Numbered from the stretch's first letter, positions 1 through 9,777 are shown. The stretch: 64,000 nt of DNA from Streptomyces sp. NBC_00443 (GCF_036014175.1 NZ_CP107917.1:682001-746000), one strand, 5' to 3'. The notes: generated from the sequence alone by a model not told the origin. A program made the numbers and translations.

Positions 1-1116
1 CTCACCGCGAGCTTCATCGCGGGCACCGAGCCGGACGTCTTCACCGACCACATCCAGAAGTTCGGGCAGTTCGCCGACCTGAACGTGCTCGAACCGCTGG
101 ACGACCTGGGCATCGACGACTCGGCCTACCAGGCGGGACTGGCCGCCAACTGGAAGGGCCAGGACGGCCATCGCTACGGCGCGCCCAAGGACTGGGACAC
201 CGTCGCCCTCTTCTACAACGAGAAGATGGTCAAGGAGGCCGGGCTCACCGCCGACGGACTCGGCAGCCTCTCCTGGAACCCGAAGGACGGCGGCACCTTC
301 GAGAAGGCCATCGCGCATCTGACCGTCGACAAGAACGGCAAGCGCGGTGACGAGGAGGGCTTCGACAAGAACAACGTCAAGGTGTACGGGATGGCGACGG
401 GCGGCGCGGGCGACGCCGACGGGCAGACCACCTGGAGCCCGTTCGTCGCCTCGGCGGGCTGGCACTACACGGACCAGGCGCGCTGGGGCACCAAGTACCA
501 GTACGACAGCAAGACCTTCCAGTCGGTGGTCGACTGGTACTTCGGCCTGGCGAAGAAGGGCTACCTGGCGCCCTTCACCGACTACACCGACGGCGCCAAC
601 CCGGCCAACGCCCAGGTCGCCTCCGGTAAGGCGGCGACCGCCCTGGACGGCGCCTGGATGATCTCCACCTACTACGGCACCAAGGGGCTCGACGTCGGCA
701 CCGCACCCACGCCGACCGGCCCGACCGGCAAGCGGGCCACCATGATGAACGGCCTCGCCGACTCCGTCACCAAGAACGCCCGCAACAAGGAGGGCGCAAA
801 GAAGTGGGTGCGGTATCTCGCCTCGAACGAGTGCCAGAAGGCCGTCGGCGGCTACGGCATCGTCTTCCCCGCGACCCCTGACGGCACCGACGCGGCCGTG
901 GCCGCGTACGGCAAGAAGGGCATCGACGTGTCCGCGTTCACCGAACCGGTCACCGACAGGAAGAACTCCACCACGTTCTCCTTCCCGATCACCGACCACG
1001 CGGCGGACGTGTACTCCCTGATGCGCCCCGCCATGCAGGACGTCTACGCCAACGACGCCCCGGCGAGCGGCCTGACCAGGACCAACGACCAGATCAACCT
1101 CATCCTCGGCCAGTGA
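1..1116 (+). CDS. ABC transporter solute-binding protein, sugar type (5' partial)
   Basis: The reading frame is open from the first base, so the lipoprotein signal and N-terminus lie outside the window; about 371 codons are visible. The protein looks like a family 1 extracellular sugar-binding lipoprotein: an aromatic-rich ligand cleft, a GKAATALDGAWMI segment typical of these proteins, and a C-terminal helix KKWVRYLASNECQK. It would capture an oligosaccharide outside the membrane and deliver it to ABC permeases. No permease genes follow; the next gene, overlapping by context at the stop codon, is a Gfo/Idh/MocA oxidoreductase, so the substrate may be a sugar or inositol-like compound oxidised by that enzyme (inference). 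Family assignment is firm, the substrate is unknown. Confidence 0.85.
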   Translation, partial: LTASFIAGTEPDVFTDHIQKFGQFADLNVLEPLDDLGIDDSAYQAGLAANWKGQDGHRYGAPKDWDTVALFYNEKMVKEAGLTADGLGSLSWNPKDGGTFEKAIAHLTVDKNGKRGDEEGFDKNNVKVYGMATGGAGDADGQTTWSPFVASAGWHYTDQARWGTKYQYDSKTFQSVVDWYFGLAKKGYLAPFTDYTDGANPANAQVASGKAATALDGAWMISTYYGTKGLDVGTAPTPTGPTGKRATMMNGLADSVTKNARNKEGAKKWVRYLASNECQKAVGGYGIVFPATPDGTDAAVAAYGKKGIDVSAFTEPVTDRKNSTTFSFPITDHAADVYSLMRPAMQDVYANDAPASGLTRTNDQINLILGQ

Positions 1117-1130
1117 AAGGCACACACTCC

Positions 1131-2333
1131 ATGACGTTCTCCCTCGGCATCGTCGGCGCCGGCCAGTTCTCCGGCCAGTTCGCCACGCTGTTCCAGGCCC
1201 ACCCCGGTGTCAGCGACGTGTACGTCACCGATCTGCTGCCCGAGCGAGCCGAGCAGCTCGCCGACGCACAGGGACTGGCCGGCACCTTCCCCTCGTACGA
1301 GGCGATGCTGGAGTCGGCGGCCGTCGACGCGGTCGCCATCTTCACCCAGCGCTGGACCCACGGGCCGCTGGTGCTCCAGGGCCTGAACGCCGGCAAGCAC
1401 GTCTACTCCGCGGTCCCCATGGCGATCACCACGGAGGAGATCGCGGCGATCATCGACGCGGTCAAGGCGACCGGCCTGACCTACATGATGGGCGAGACCA
1501 GCGAGTACAACCCGGCAACCGTGCACGCACGCAACCAGATCGCGGAGGGCGCCTTCGGGCGGCTCTTCTACGCCGAGGGCGACTACGTCCACGACATGGA
1601 CCTGGGGTTCTACGAGGCGTACCAGTACAGCGGCGGCGAGAACTGGAAGGCGACCGCCAGCTATCCCCCGCTGCTGTACCCGACGCACGCGGTGGGCGGT
1701 GTGCTGGGGGCCTGGCAGACGCACGCGGTGAGCGTGTCGGCGATCGGGGTCGTGGACGACCGGGGTGACGGGGTCTTCGACAAGAACGTCAGCCAGTTCG
1801 GCAACGACGTGTCCAACGCGACCGCGCTGTTCGAGGTCGCGGGCGGTGGCTCGTTCCGTACGAACGAGTTCCGTCGGGTCGGCTACCCGTCGCACATACG
1901 GGAGTCGCGGTTCCGGTTCTTCGGCACCGAGGCGAGCATGGAGCAGCTCGCCACCGTGGCCTTCTGGCAGGACAAAAAGGGCGTCAAGGACATCAGTGAG
2001 CTGCTGGAGCCCAAGCCCACCATGTCCCCCGACGACCCGTCGCTCCGGCACATCGCGCCGGAGCTGCGGGCGGCCTTCACCTCGGGGTCGGCGCCGGTGC
2101 ACGACCGCGCCCGGCTGCCGCGGTCCTTCGACAACCTGCACAACGGCCACGAGGGCAGCCACCATTTCCTGGTGGACGACTTCGTGACCGCCGTCAACTC
2201 CCGCACGCTGCCGTCCGTGAACGCGTGGGTGGCCGCCCGCTACACCCTGCCGGGCATCGTGGCGCACGAGTCTGCTCGGCAGGGCGGGGCCAGGCTGGAG
2301 ATCCCGGACTTCGGGGACGCGCCCGAGGCGTGA
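1131..2333 (+). CDS. Gfo/Idh/MocA family oxidoreductase
   Basis: A predicted 400-aa NAD(P)-dependent sugar or polyol dehydrogenase. The N-terminal Rossmann motif GIVGAGQFSGQ is present, followed by the two-domain layout of the family. I chose the ATG at 1131 because the alternative GTG at 1113 overlaps the upstream stop and the GAAAGG at 1115-1120 is placed to serve the ATG. At the place where most members have the EKP motif, whose Lys is catalytic, this protein has AVP in HVYSAVPMA. It may therefore be a non-canonical member. It is most likely co-transcribed with the upstream solute-binding protein gene. Substrate unknown. Confidence 0.85.
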   Translation: MTFSLGIVGAGQFSGQFATLFQAHPGVSDVYVTDLLPERAEQLADAQGLAGTFPSYEAMLESAAVDAVAIFTQRWTHGPLVLQGLNAGKHVYSAVPMAITTEEIAAIIDAVKATGLTYMMGETSEYNPATVHARNQIAEGAFGRLFYAEGDYVHDMDLGFYEAYQYSGGENWKATASYPPLLYPTHAVGGVLGAWQTHAVSVSAIGVVDDRGDGVFDKNVSQFGNDVSNATALFEVAGGGSFRTNEFRRVGYPSHIRESRFRFFGTEASMEQLATVAFWQDKKGVKDISELLEPKPTMSPDDPSLRHIAPELRAAFTSGSAPVHDRARLPRSFDNLHNGHEGSHHFLVDDFVTAVNSRTLPSVNAWVAARYTLPGIVAHESARQGGARLEIPDFGDAPEA

Positions 2334-2357
2334 CGTTTCTCCGACCTCGACTCGCGA

Positions 2358-2389
2358 GCCGGGTGCCTGCCCTGACTCAGGTGCCCGGC
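2358..2389. terminator. Possible hairpin between convergent genes
   Basis: GCCGGGTGCCTG (2358-2369) and CAGGTGCCCGGC (2378-2389) form an imperfect 12-bp stem with an 8-nt loop. It sits between the oxidoreductase stop and the convergent L,D-transpeptidase, overlapping the latter's last codons. There is no T-run, so this is only a plausible bidirectional terminator. Confidence 0.35.
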
Positions 2390-3078
2390 TTGCGGCCGTA
2401 CACGTAGACGTCATCGCCGTTCTTCAGCAGCGACCAGTACTTCTTCGCGTCGGTCTTGGTCATGTTGACGCAGCCGTGCGAGCCGGGCGGGTTCCACATG
2501 CTGACGCCGACCGAGTGGAAGGCCTGGCCGCCGTCGAAGAACTGGGAGTACGGCATCGGCACGTCGTAGATGGTCGACACGTGGTCGATGTTCCGCCAGT
2601 AGATCTTCTTCAGGCCGGTGCGCGTCTCGTAGCCGTTCCGGCCGGTGCGGACCGGCACCGGGCCGTACACGAGCTTCTTCCCGTCCTGGATCCAGCTCAG
2701 CTGGAGCGTGAGGTTCACGCAGGCGATGCGGCCCTTGTTGACGGGGCACTTGCCGTCCTTGTTGGGGTTCTTGCCGACGGCCTTCTGCTTGTTCATCAGG
2801 TCCATCACACCCCACGTGACAGGACCCGCGTAGCCGGCGTTCGGGGTGATGCCGTGCTTGGTCTGGAAGGCCTGGATGGCCTTGCAGTCGGCGCTGGACT
2901 GCTTGCCGTCGACCGGTCGGCCGAGGAACTTCTCCACCTTCTTCTGATACGGGCCGGCCTGCGTCGTGCAGCTCGGAGCTGCCTGCGCCGGTGCGGCGGC
3001 GAGCGTCATCGCGAGCGGTGCGACCAGTCCTGTGGTGATACCGAGTGCGACGGCACGCCGTCTGCGTATGTCCCCCAT
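2377..3078 (-). CDS. Secreted L,D-transpeptidase with peptidoglycan-binding domain
   Basis: A 233-aa exported cell-wall enzyme. The start chosen is the ATG at 3078, preceded by GGGAGAGG; it gives an MGDIRRRR basic N-region and a signal peptide ending at APAQA/A. A longer frame to 3207 has no signal-like start. After the signal comes a peptidoglycan-binding-like domain (roughly residues 40-100), then a YkuD L,D-transpeptidase domain with the HSVG histidine region and the active-site motif SHGCVNM near the C-terminus. It would make 3-3 cross-links or attach proteins to peptidoglycan. The gene is monocistronic and convergent with the oxidoreductase. Confidence 0.9.
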   Translation of the reverse strand: MGDIRRRRAVALGITTGLVAPLAMTLAAAPAQAAPSCTTQAGPYQKKVEKFLGRPVDGKQSSADCKAIQAFQTKHGITPNAGYAGPVTWGVMDLMNKQKAVGKNPNKDGKCPVNKGRIACVNLTLQLSWIQDGKKLVYGPVPVRTGRNGYETRTGLKKIYWRNIDHVSTIYDVPMPYSQFFDGGQAFHSVGVSMWNPPGSHGCVNMTKTDAKKYWSLLKNGDDVYVYGRKPGT

Positions 3079-3238
3079 GGCCGGGCCTCTCCCTTGGGTG
3101 TTCCTGTGGACTTCTGCCAGGTAGACCGCTGTAAGAGGGCTTCGGTTGTGGCGCGCGCCCGGCTGTGACCGAACGGTGAAATTTCGCCAGGCCTGAATGT
3201 GACCCATGTGTCCTGGCTCACTCGGTGAGCGAGAAGTT

Positions 3239-4035
3239 TCAGGCGTCGCCCGGGCGGCGCACCGCTGCCCGGAACCCGGTGTTCACCGCGGTGAGGCCGC
3301 CGTCGACGGTGAGGGTGGCACCGGTGATCCAGGCGGCGTCGCGGGACGCCAGGAAGGCGACCGCGGCTGCGATGTCCTCGGGCTCACCGACCCGGCCCAG
3401 CGGGTACAGCGGGCGGATCGCGTCGAGCTCCGCCTCCCGTCCCTCCCACGCCGAGGTCCGCACCGTGCCCGGCGTCACCAGGTTGACGCGGACCGAGCGG
3501 GCGGCGGCGTGCCCGGCGAGGGTGCGGGTGAGGAGCCGAGTCCGGCCTTGGCGGCGCTGTAGGCGTGGTTGCCGAAGTCCTGCAGACCGTTGACGGAGCC
3601 GATGTTCACGATGGCTCCGCGGCCGGTGGCGGCCAGGTGCGGGAGTGCGGCACGGCAGCAGCGGTACGTGCCGGTCAGGGTGACGTCGAGGTCGCGGGCC
3701 CACGCCTCGTCCGGACCGTCCTCGAAGAGCGCGGTGTCGGGTGAGCAGGAGGCCGCGCTGTTGACCAGGACGTCGAGCGAGCCGAAGGCGTCGACGGCGA
3801 GGGCGACGGCCGCCTCGACGGACGCGAGGTCGGCGACGTCGCATGCCGACGCCTCCACCGCGAGCCCCTGTCCCCGCAGCCTCACCGCGGTCTGCTCGGC
3901 CTCGGGCCCGTCCACGTCCGTCACGAGCACGCGGGCCCCCTCCTCAGCCAGCCGGCGGGCGGTCGCCGCGCCGATACCGCGGGCCGCGCCGGTGATCAGG
4001 ACCGTATGACCTGCGAAGCGCGTTGTGTCCGTCAT
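3239..4035 (-). pseudogene. SDR family oxidoreductase, frameshifted
   Basis: A short-chain dehydrogenase split between two frames. The N-terminal part (from ATG 4035) has the cofactor motif TGAARGIG, NSAA (NAG-like) and the active-site YSAAK. The frame is lost just after YSAAKAGL, and the rest resumes in another frame as LLTRTLAGHAA... through the usual VNLVTPGTV, PEDIAAAVAFLAS and C-terminal TVDGGL segments. Adding one base near 3536 restores a single protein of about 265 aa, the normal SDR length. Because the whole gene is otherwise intact, a sequencing error is as likely as true inactivation. Divergent from the small membrane protein at 4086. Confidence 0.8.
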
Positions 4036-4085
4036 GGACCGAACCGTAGTGCCGGAAGGATCATCCGGGCAGATAGCGTGCGTCC

Positions 4086-4634
4086 ATGTCCGTGTTCATG
4101 CAACAACTCCCCGCGCTCATAGGCGTCGTGATCGGCGCGCTCGGTTCGTACATGGCGGTCGTGCGGGGAGACCGGATGAGGTTCCGGCGGGAGCAGACGG
4201 CACGTTGGGAGGAGCGGCGGCTCACGGTGTACGCCGAGTACGCGCAGTCGGTGAAGAAGACGGTCACGGTGACGTACCGGGTCGCGGCGCGGGCGGGTGT
4301 CGATCCGTGCCCGGATCCCCTGAGCCTGGAGGAGGCCCAGCCGCTGCTGGCCGAGGCGAGCCTGCGCCGGGACCCCTCGGGTGAGGCGCTGATCATGCTG
4401 GGCAGCCGCGAGGTGGTGGAGAAGGCGCGGGTCTGGGTCGTGGCGGCGATGGAGATGGAACGGTTCGTGCGGGAGGGCCGGGATGACCGTGCGGCCTGGC
4501 AGGCGCTGCTGGAGCGGCAGCGCGCCGGCCGCGAGGGCTACTACGCGGCCGTACGCGACGATCTGGGCCTGCCGCCGGGCCACTCGGCGCGATGGCCGCT
4601 CCCGGCCATGAACCCGCTGCCCCCTCAGCGGTAG
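4086..4634 (+). CDS. Small membrane-anchored protein of unknown function
   Basis: 182 aa. Residues 8-25 form one hydrophobic segment (LPALIGVVIGALGSYMAVV), followed by a basic stretch and an Arg/Glu-rich, probably helical cytoplasmic part with a likely coiled-coil character. I do not recognise a characterised family, though proteins with this layout are common in Streptomyces. The gene is divergent from an SDR gene (50 bp between starts) and convergent with another. Its stop codon lies inside a 14-bp tandem duplication that also contains the stop codon of the convergent gene. Confidence 0.65.
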   Translation: MSVFMQQLPALIGVVIGALGSYMAVVRGDRMRFRREQTARWEERRLTVYAEYAQSVKKTVTVTYRVAARAGVDPCPDPLSLEEAQPLLAEASLRRDPSGEALIMLGSREVVEKARVWVVAAMEMERFVREGRDDRAAWQALLERQRAGREGYYAAVRDDLGLPPGHSARWPLPAMNPLPPQR

Positions 4635-4653
4635 CCGGTCAGCGGTAGCCGGT
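4626..4653. repeat. 14-bp tandem duplication across two convergent stop codons
   Basis: CAGCGGTAGCCGGT occurs at 4626-4639 and again, exactly, at 4640-4653. The first copy supplies the TAG of the plus-strand gene; the TGA of the minus-strand SDR spans the junction. Confidence 0.9.
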
Positions 4654-5553
4654 CGTGTCCGCCGGCTTGCCCGCGTCCTGGACCTCCACGAGGTACCGCC
4701 AGGCGTCGGGCCGGCTGCCGTCGAGGTCCGTGAAGCCGTAGACCGGCGCGAGCTGCCCGCTGGAGAGGGACTCGCCGTTCCAGCGGGCCACGTCGGGGTC
4801 GGCGGCCAGGGCGGCGACTGCGCGGCCCACGTAGCGCGGGGTCTCGGAGATGGCGAAATGCGGGACGCGTTCGAGGGCGTCGCGCCAGTTGTCCTCGCGC
4901 ACCTCGAACGCGTCGAGCATCATCTCCGAGCGCAGCCAGCCCGGGGTGAGTGCGACCGCGGTGGCGCCGCGCGGTCCGAGTTCATGGCCGAGGGAGAAGG
5001 CCATGCGCAGGACGGATGCCTTGGCGAGGTCGTAGAAGAAGGAGTTCCGGTAGTTGTCGCCGTTGTACTCGGCCGTGCCGTCGGTCATCTCGACAACCAG
5101 TCCGCCGGGGTGGCGCAGGAGCAGGGGCAGGGCGTGGTGACTGGTGATCGCGTGCGTCTCGACCCCGAGCCGGAGCAGCCGGAGGCCCTTGTCGAGGTCG
5201 TGCTCCCAGACGGGGCTGTCCCAGGCGAAGAGCCTCTCGCCGCCCCAGACGTCGTTGACGAGGACGTCGAGGCGGCCCTGTTCGTCCGCGATGCGGTCCA
5301 CGAGGACGCGGACCTGGGCGGGGTCGAGGTGATCGGTGGGTACGGCCACGCCGTGCCCGCCCGCTTCGGTGACGAGGTCCGCGGTGTCCTCGATCGTCTC
5401 GGGGCGGTCGTACTCGGAGCGCCGGGTGCGCGTGCTGCGTCCCGTCACGTAGACGGTCGCGCCGGCCGCCCCGAGCTCCACGGCGATGCCGCGTCCGGCG
5501 CCCCGTGTCGCGCCTGCGACGAGTGCGACCTTGTCCTTCAACGGCTGTGACAT
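4639..5553 (-). CDS. SDR family oxidoreductase
   Basis: 304 aa from ATG 5553. The N-terminal cofactor motif is GATRGAGRG (TGxxxGxG variant), followed by the VLVNDVWGG region where most SDRs have NAG; the expected Tyr-Lys pair appears as YDLAKAS. It is longer than a classical SDR (about 250 aa), matching the uncharacterised Streptomyces group annotated simply as SDR oxidoreductase. The C-terminal 60 residues carry a tryptophan-rich extension. Substrate unknown. Confidence 0.85.
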   Translation of the reverse strand: MSQPLKDKVALVAGATRGAGRGIAVELGAAGATVYVTGRSTRTRRSEYDRPETIEDTADLVTEAGGHGVAVPTDHLDPAQVRVLVDRIADEQGRLDVLVNDVWGGERLFAWDSPVWEHDLDKGLRLLRLGVETHAITSHHALPLLLRHPGGLVVEMTDGTAEYNGDNYRNSFFYDLAKASVLRMAFSLGHELGPRGATAVALTPGWLRSEMMLDAFEVREDNWRDALERVPHFAISETPRYVGRAVAALAADPDVARWNGESLSSGQLAPVYGFTDLDGSRPDAWRYLVEVQDAGKPADTTGYR

Positions 5554-5707
5554 GTCCGGCCTCCCGACCCTGTGCGCCCGGCCCTCTGCGAGCGATGTCG
5601 TCTTCGAGGGTGCCGGGTAAGCCGGACATCTTCTGTCGTCTTTTGCTGGTCTTGCTCCGGTCCTGCCGTGGGGTCACCCGGCCGGGCGCAGGCGCGCGCC
5701 CGGTGCG

Positions 5708-6337
5708 TCAGTGGCCGCGGTCGATCCACTCCTGCAGCTGGGGTGCCTCCGCGCCGATGGTGGTCGCGTCGCCGTGGCCGGTGAGGACCTTGGTCTCGGG
5801 CGGGAGGGCGAGCAGGCGGGTGCGGATCGAGTCGATGATCGTCGGGAAGTGGGAGTAGGAACGGCCGGTGGCGCCGGGGCCGCCCTGGAAGAGGGTGTCG
5901 CCGGTGAAGACGGCGCCCAGTCCGGCGTCGTACAGGCATACGGCGCCCGGCGCGTGCCCCGGGGTGTGCAGGACCGTCAGGTCGACGCCCGGGCCCTCGA
6001 TGATCTGCCCGTCCACGAGGTGGGCGTCGGGGTCGCGGTCCGGGTGGGTCTGCTTCCACAGCGGCAGGTCGTCGGGGTGGAGCCAGATCGTGGCGCCGGT
6101 GCGGTCGGCGAGGGCGGGCGCGGCGTCGATGTGGTCATTGTGGGCGTGGGTGCACACGATCGCGGTGAGGCGGCGGCCGCCGACGGCCTTGACGATGGCG
6201 TCGGCGTCGTGGGCGGCGTCGATGACGATCACCTCGTGGTCGTCACCGACGAGCCACACGTTGTTGTCGACGTCCCAGCTGCCGCCGTCGAGCCTGAACT
6301 GGCCGGAGGTGACGAGGCGTTCGATGCGGGCGGTCAT
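5708..6337 (-). CDS. MBL-fold metallohydrolase
   Basis: 209 aa. The metal-binding motif HAHNDH lies near residue 63, with a further His in TPGHAPGAVCLY, Asp in FTGDTLF and a C-terminal TGHGDATTIG, which together make the binuclear site of glyoxalase II-like hydrolases. Its ATG overlaps the TGA of the upstream mscR gene (TGATG), so the two are translationally coupled. This pair recurs in actinobacteria; the hydrolase is thought to split the mycothiol thioester or S-formylmycothiol made by MscR (established pairing, exact reaction inferred). Confidence 0.9.
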   Translation of the reverse strand: MTARIERLVTSGQFRLDGGSWDVDNNVWLVGDDHEVIVIDAAHDADAIVKAVGGRRLTAIVCTHAHNDHIDAAPALADRTGATIWLHPDDLPLWKQTHPDRDPDAHLVDGQIIEGPGVDLTVLHTPGHAPGAVCLYDAGLGAVFTGDTLFQGGPGATGRSYSHFPTIIDSIRTRLLALPPETKVLTGHGDATTIGAEAPQLQEWIDRGH

Positions 6338-7425
6338 CAGAGCATCACCACCGAGCGCAGGACGTCGCCGTGGTGCATCCGCTCGAACGCTTTCTCCACC
6401 TCGTCGAGCTGGAGGGTCTCGGTGACGAACGCGTCCAGGTCCAGACGGCCCTGGAGGTGCAGGTCGATCAGCATCGGGAAGTCGCGGGAGGGCAGGCAGT
6501 CGCCGTACCAGGACGACTTCAGCGCGCCGCCGCGTCCGAAGACGTCCAGCAGCGGCAGCTCCAGCTTCATCTCCGGGGTGGGCACGCCGACGAGGACGAC
6601 CGTGCCGGCGAGGTCGCGGGCGTAGAAGGCCTGCTGGTACGTCTCCGGACGGCCGACCGCCTCGATGACGACGTCGGCGCCGAACCCACCGGTCAGCTCA
6701 CGGATCGCCTCCACCGGGTCGGTCTCGCGCGAGTTGACGGTGTGGGTGGCGCCGATCGTGCGGGCCTTGTCGAGCTTGCGGTCGTCGATGTCCACGGCGA
6801 TGATCTTCGCCGCGCCCGCCAGGTTCGACCCGGCGATCGCGGCGTCCCCGACGCCGCCGCACCCGATCACGGCGACGGTGTCGCCCCGCCCGACGTTGCC
6901 GGTGTTGATCGCGGCGCCGATGCCCGCCATTACCCCGCAGCCCAGCAGCCCGGCCACCTGCGGGGTGACCGCCGGGTCGACCTTGGTGCACTGTCCCGAG
7001 GCGACCAGGGTCTTCTCGGCGAAGGCTCCGATGCCCAGCGCCGGGGAGAGTTCGCGGCCGTCCGAGGCGAGGGTCATCTTCCGGGTCGCGTTGTGGGTGG
7101 CGAAGCAGTACCACGGCCGGCCGCGCAGACAGGCCCGGCACTGCCCGCACACCGCACGCCAGTTGAGGATCACGAAGTCGCCGGGCGCGACGTCCGTGAC
7201 GCCCTCGCCGACCGACTCCACGACGCCGGCCGCCTCGTGGCCCAGCAGGAAGGGGAAGTCGTCGCTGATGCCGCCCTGTTTGTAGTGCAGGTCGGTGTGA
7301 CAGACCCCGCAGGCCTGGACCTGTACGACGGCTTCTCCCGGCCCCGGGTCCGGCACGACGATCGTCTCCACGCGCACGGCCTCGTCCTTGCCCGGTGCGA
7401 TCACGCCGCGTACTTCCTGCGCCAT
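6337..7425 (-). CDS. mscR: S-(hydroxymethyl)mycothiol dehydrogenase / S-nitrosomycothiol reductase
   Basis: A 362-aa zinc-dependent class III-type alcohol dehydrogenase of the mycothiol-dependent branch. ATG 7425 is preceded by GGAAGG at a good distance and gives the usual start MAQEVRGV. Visible features are the catalytic zinc ligands in CGVCHTDLH and GHEAAGVV, the structural zinc cluster [15 protein letters not shown], and the NAD motif GCGGVGDAA. It oxidises the formaldehyde-mycothiol adduct and can reduce S-nitrosomycothiol in the cytoplasm, a detoxification role. It forms a two-gene operon with the MBL hydrolase. Confidence 0.92.
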   Translation of the reverse strand: MAQEVRGVIAPGKDEAVRVETIVVPDPGPGEAVVQVQACGVCHTDLHYKQGGISDDFPFLLGHEAAGVVESVGEGVTDVAPGDFVILNWRAVCGQCRACLRGRPWYCFATHNATRKMTLASDGRELSPALGIGAFAEKTLVASGQCTKVDPAVTPQVAGLLGCGVMAGIGAAINTGNVGRGDTVAVIGCGGVGDAAIAGSNLAGAAKIIAVDIDDRKLDKARTIGATHTVNSRETDPVEAIRELTGGFGADVVIEAVGRPETYQQAFYARDLAGTVVLVGVPTPEMKLELPLLDVFGRGGALKSSWYGDCLPSRDFPMLIDLHLQGRLDLDAFVTETLQLDEVEKAFERMHHGDVLRSVVML

Positions 7426-7493
7426 GTGCTCCACCCTTCCCTCGGCGGGTCTTCGTCCACTGCCGACCCTAGTTGTGACTGATCGGTAAGGGG

Positions 7494-7734
7494 GTGCGAC
7501 AGACGTCATCCGGCCAGGTCAGTCAGATCGGGATGGCTACCGTCCACTCCGTATCAACGACGGCAACTGTCACGCCCTGCCCCTGTGGCTCTGACCAGAC
7601 TTTGTTGAATTCAACTATGGCCGATCGCGCCAGCCCCTACCGCGGACCGGCCCCACGCTGGAGGATCAAGCATCCCGAGCCGCCTCACCCCCTCACTCAA
7701 AGGGCCTGCCGCCGCTGCTCAAACCCCCTCCTCT
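7494..7734. other. Gene-poor spacer with a 12-bp palindrome
   Basis: I see no convincing gene here. It contains the perfect palindrome GTTGAATTCAAC at 7604-7615, immediately before an ATG (7617) whose frame runs into the polyketide acyltransferase remnant. The palindrome resembles MarR-family operators and is more AT-rich than its surroundings. Confidence 0.4.
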
Positions 7735-7994
7735 CCGACTCCACCGCCGAGCCGGTCGGGGCCGAGGCAGCGACGCCGGAGTTATGGGTGCGGGCGATCC
7801 GCGCGCCGGTCCGTTTCGCGGACGCGGTCGGCCGGCTGCACCGCGACGGTGTGACGGTCTGCGTCGAGCTCGGGCCGGGCGACGTCCTGACCGGCATGCT
7901 GGACGGCTGTCTGCCCGTGGGTGCGCAGCGGCCCCTGGCGGTCGCGGTGACACGGAACTGGCAGGCTGCGCGGGCGGGTGCCGACGTAGCCTGA
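7735..7994 (+). pseudogene. Remnant of a polyketide synthase acyltransferase domain
   Basis: The last 87 residues of this frame match the C-terminal end of modular PKS malonyl/acyl transferase domains: STAEPVGAE, then LWVRAIRAPVRFADAV, then VELGPGDVLTGM, the same order as the usual YWVRNLREPVRF and VEVGPxxVL segments. The catalytic GHSxG part and everything upstream are missing, and the preceding sequence of the same frame looks non-genic. It ends 28 bp before the ABC exporter start. I interpret it as a relic of a deleted biosynthetic gene. Confidence 0.6.
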
Positions 7995-8022
7995 AGGCTC
8001 CGTACGACTCCCAAGGAGCCCC

Positions 8023-9777
8023 GTGAGCATCGCAGCGACCGAATCAGCCCCGCCCACCTGGCGGCTGCTCCTGGGCTATGTGCGCCCGCACCGGTGGACC
8101 CTGCTGGTGGGTGCCGTGCTCTCACTGGTCACCGGGGCCACGGGGCTGCTCCTGCCGCTGGTGGCACGGGGGTTGATCGACGACCTGTCCCACGACCGGG
8201 CCATCACCGGGGCGTTGGTGATCATGTCCGGGCTGGTCGTGGCCAACGCGGCGGTGGGCGCGCTCGGTTCGTTCGTACTGCAGCGCACCGCCGAGTCGGT
8301 GGTGCTCGGGGCGCGACGCACCCTGTCGTCGTATCTGCTCAGGCTGCGCATCACCGCAGTGGACCGCAGTGAGCCGGGTGATCTGATGGCCCGCATCACC
8401 TCGGACACGACACTGCTGCGCGAGGTCACGACCGACTCGCTCGTGGGCTTCGGCACCGGGGGGCTCACCCTGGTGGCGACGGTGGCGATGATGGGTGTGG
8501 TGGAACCGGTGCTGCTGCTGGTCACCCTCGCTGTGATCCTCGGCGCGGGCACGATCCTCGGCGTGATCGTGCCGCGCATCAACCGGGCCAGCCGGCAGGC
8601 GCAGGACGCCGTCGGGGTGATGGGGGCCTCGCTGGAGCGGATCCTGGGCGCGCTGCGCACGGTGAAGGCGTCCGGCGCCGAGCACCGGGAGGAGCGGACG
8701 CTGCACGAGGCCGCCGAGGAGTCGTGGCGGCAGAGCGTGCGGGCCGCCAAGTGGTCGGCAGCGGCGGGCAACACGGCCGGACTCGCGATGCAGATAGCGT
8801 TCATCACGGTGCTCGCGGTGGGCGGGGCGCGGGTGGCGACCGGGGCGATCGACGTGGGCACGCTGGTCGCGTTCCTGCTGTACGTCTTCTATCTGATGTC
8901 GCCGATCCAGCAGGTCGTCGGCGCGATCACGCAGTACCAGACCGGCGCGGCGGCGCTCGCCAGGATCCAGGAGGCACTGCAACTGCCCGCCGAACCGGCC
9001 ACCGCGCCCGCCCCGTTGCCCTCGGCCGGGGCGGAACCCGCCGCGCTTGCCTTCGACGACGTCCGGTTCCGGTACGCCGACGATCTGCCGTACGTCCACC
9101 ACGGGGTGACGTTCGCCGTGCCCGGGCAGGGCATGACCGCCTTCGTCGGACCGTCGGGTGCGGGCAAGACCACCGTGTTCTCCCTCATAGAGCGGTTCTA
9201 CGACCCCGAGTCCGGGACCATCACACTCGACGGGCGGGACCTGGCGGACTGGGAGCTGTCACAACTGCGGTCGGCGATCGGCTATGTGGAGCAGGACGCC
9301 CCGGTCCTGTCGGGTTCGCTGCGCGACAACCTGCTGCTGGGCAATCCCGACGCGGACGACACCGCCGTCACCCGCGTGTTGAAGACGACCCGTCTCGACG
9401 GCCTGGTCGCCCGGCTGCCCGGCGGCGTCGACACGCTCGTCGGTCACCGGGGCACCAAGCTGTCCGGCGGCGAACGCCAGCGTGTCGCCATCGCCCGCGC
9501 CCTGCTGCGCCGACCCCGGCTGCTGCTCCTGGACGAGGCGACCTCGCAGCTGGACGCGGTGAACGAGGCGGCGCTGCGCGACACGGTCGCCGATGTGGCC
9601 CGTACGACGACGGTTCTGGTCGTCGCACATCGCCTGTCGACGGTGACGATGGCCGACCGGATCGTTGTGATGGACGGGGGCCGGGTGCGCGCGGTGGGCA
9701 CGCATCGCGAACTCGTGGCGGCCGACCCGCTCTACGCGGAGCTGGCGGCGACGCAGTTCCTGGCGACGGCGGAGTGA
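8023..9777 (+). CDS. ABC exporter, fused membrane and ATPase domains
   Basis: 584 aa starting at GTG 8023, with AAGGAG upstream. The N-terminal 310 residues hold six membrane helices of the type I exporter fold. The nucleotide-binding domain has Walker [10 protein letters not shown], signature LSGGERQR, Walker [10 protein letters not shown] and the H-loop AHRLST. It would act as a homodimer exporting a lipid, drug or small metabolite. Its position between a polyketide remnant and iron-uptake genes suggests it once served a siderophore or polyketide pathway, but that is inference. Confidence 0.88.
   Translation: MSIAATESAPPTWRLLLGYVRPHRWTLLVGAVLSLVTGATGLLLPLVARGLIDDLSHDRAITGALVIMSGLVVANAAVGALGSFVLQRTAESVVLGARRTLSSYLLRLRITAVDRSEPGDLMARITSDTTLLREVTTDSLVGFGTGGLTLVATVAMMGVVEPVLLLVTLAVILGAGTILGVIVPRINRASRQAQDAVGVMGASLERILGALRTVKASGAEHREERTLHEAAEESWRQSVRAAKWSAAAGNTAGLAMQIAFITVLAVGGARVATGAIDVGTLVAFLLYVFYLMSPIQQVVGAITQYQTGAAALARIQEALQLPAEPATAPAPLPSAGAEPAALAFDDVRFRYADDLPYVHHGVTFAVPGQGMTAFVGPSGAGKTTVFSLIERFYDPESGTITLDGRDLADWELSQLRSAIGYVEQDAPVLSGSLRDNLLLGNPDADDTAVTRVLKTTRLDGLVARLPGGVDTLVGHRGTKLSGGERQRVAIARALLRRPRLLLLDEATSQLDAVNEAALRDTVADVARTTTVLVVAHRLSTVTMADRIVVMDGGRVRAVGTHRELVAADPLYAELAATQFLATAE

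Noticed and set aside
7604..7615. Palindrome as proof of a MarR operator
   Set aside because: A 12-bp dyad with an EcoRI-like centre can occur by chance and no MarR gene is in the window; kept only as a candidate.
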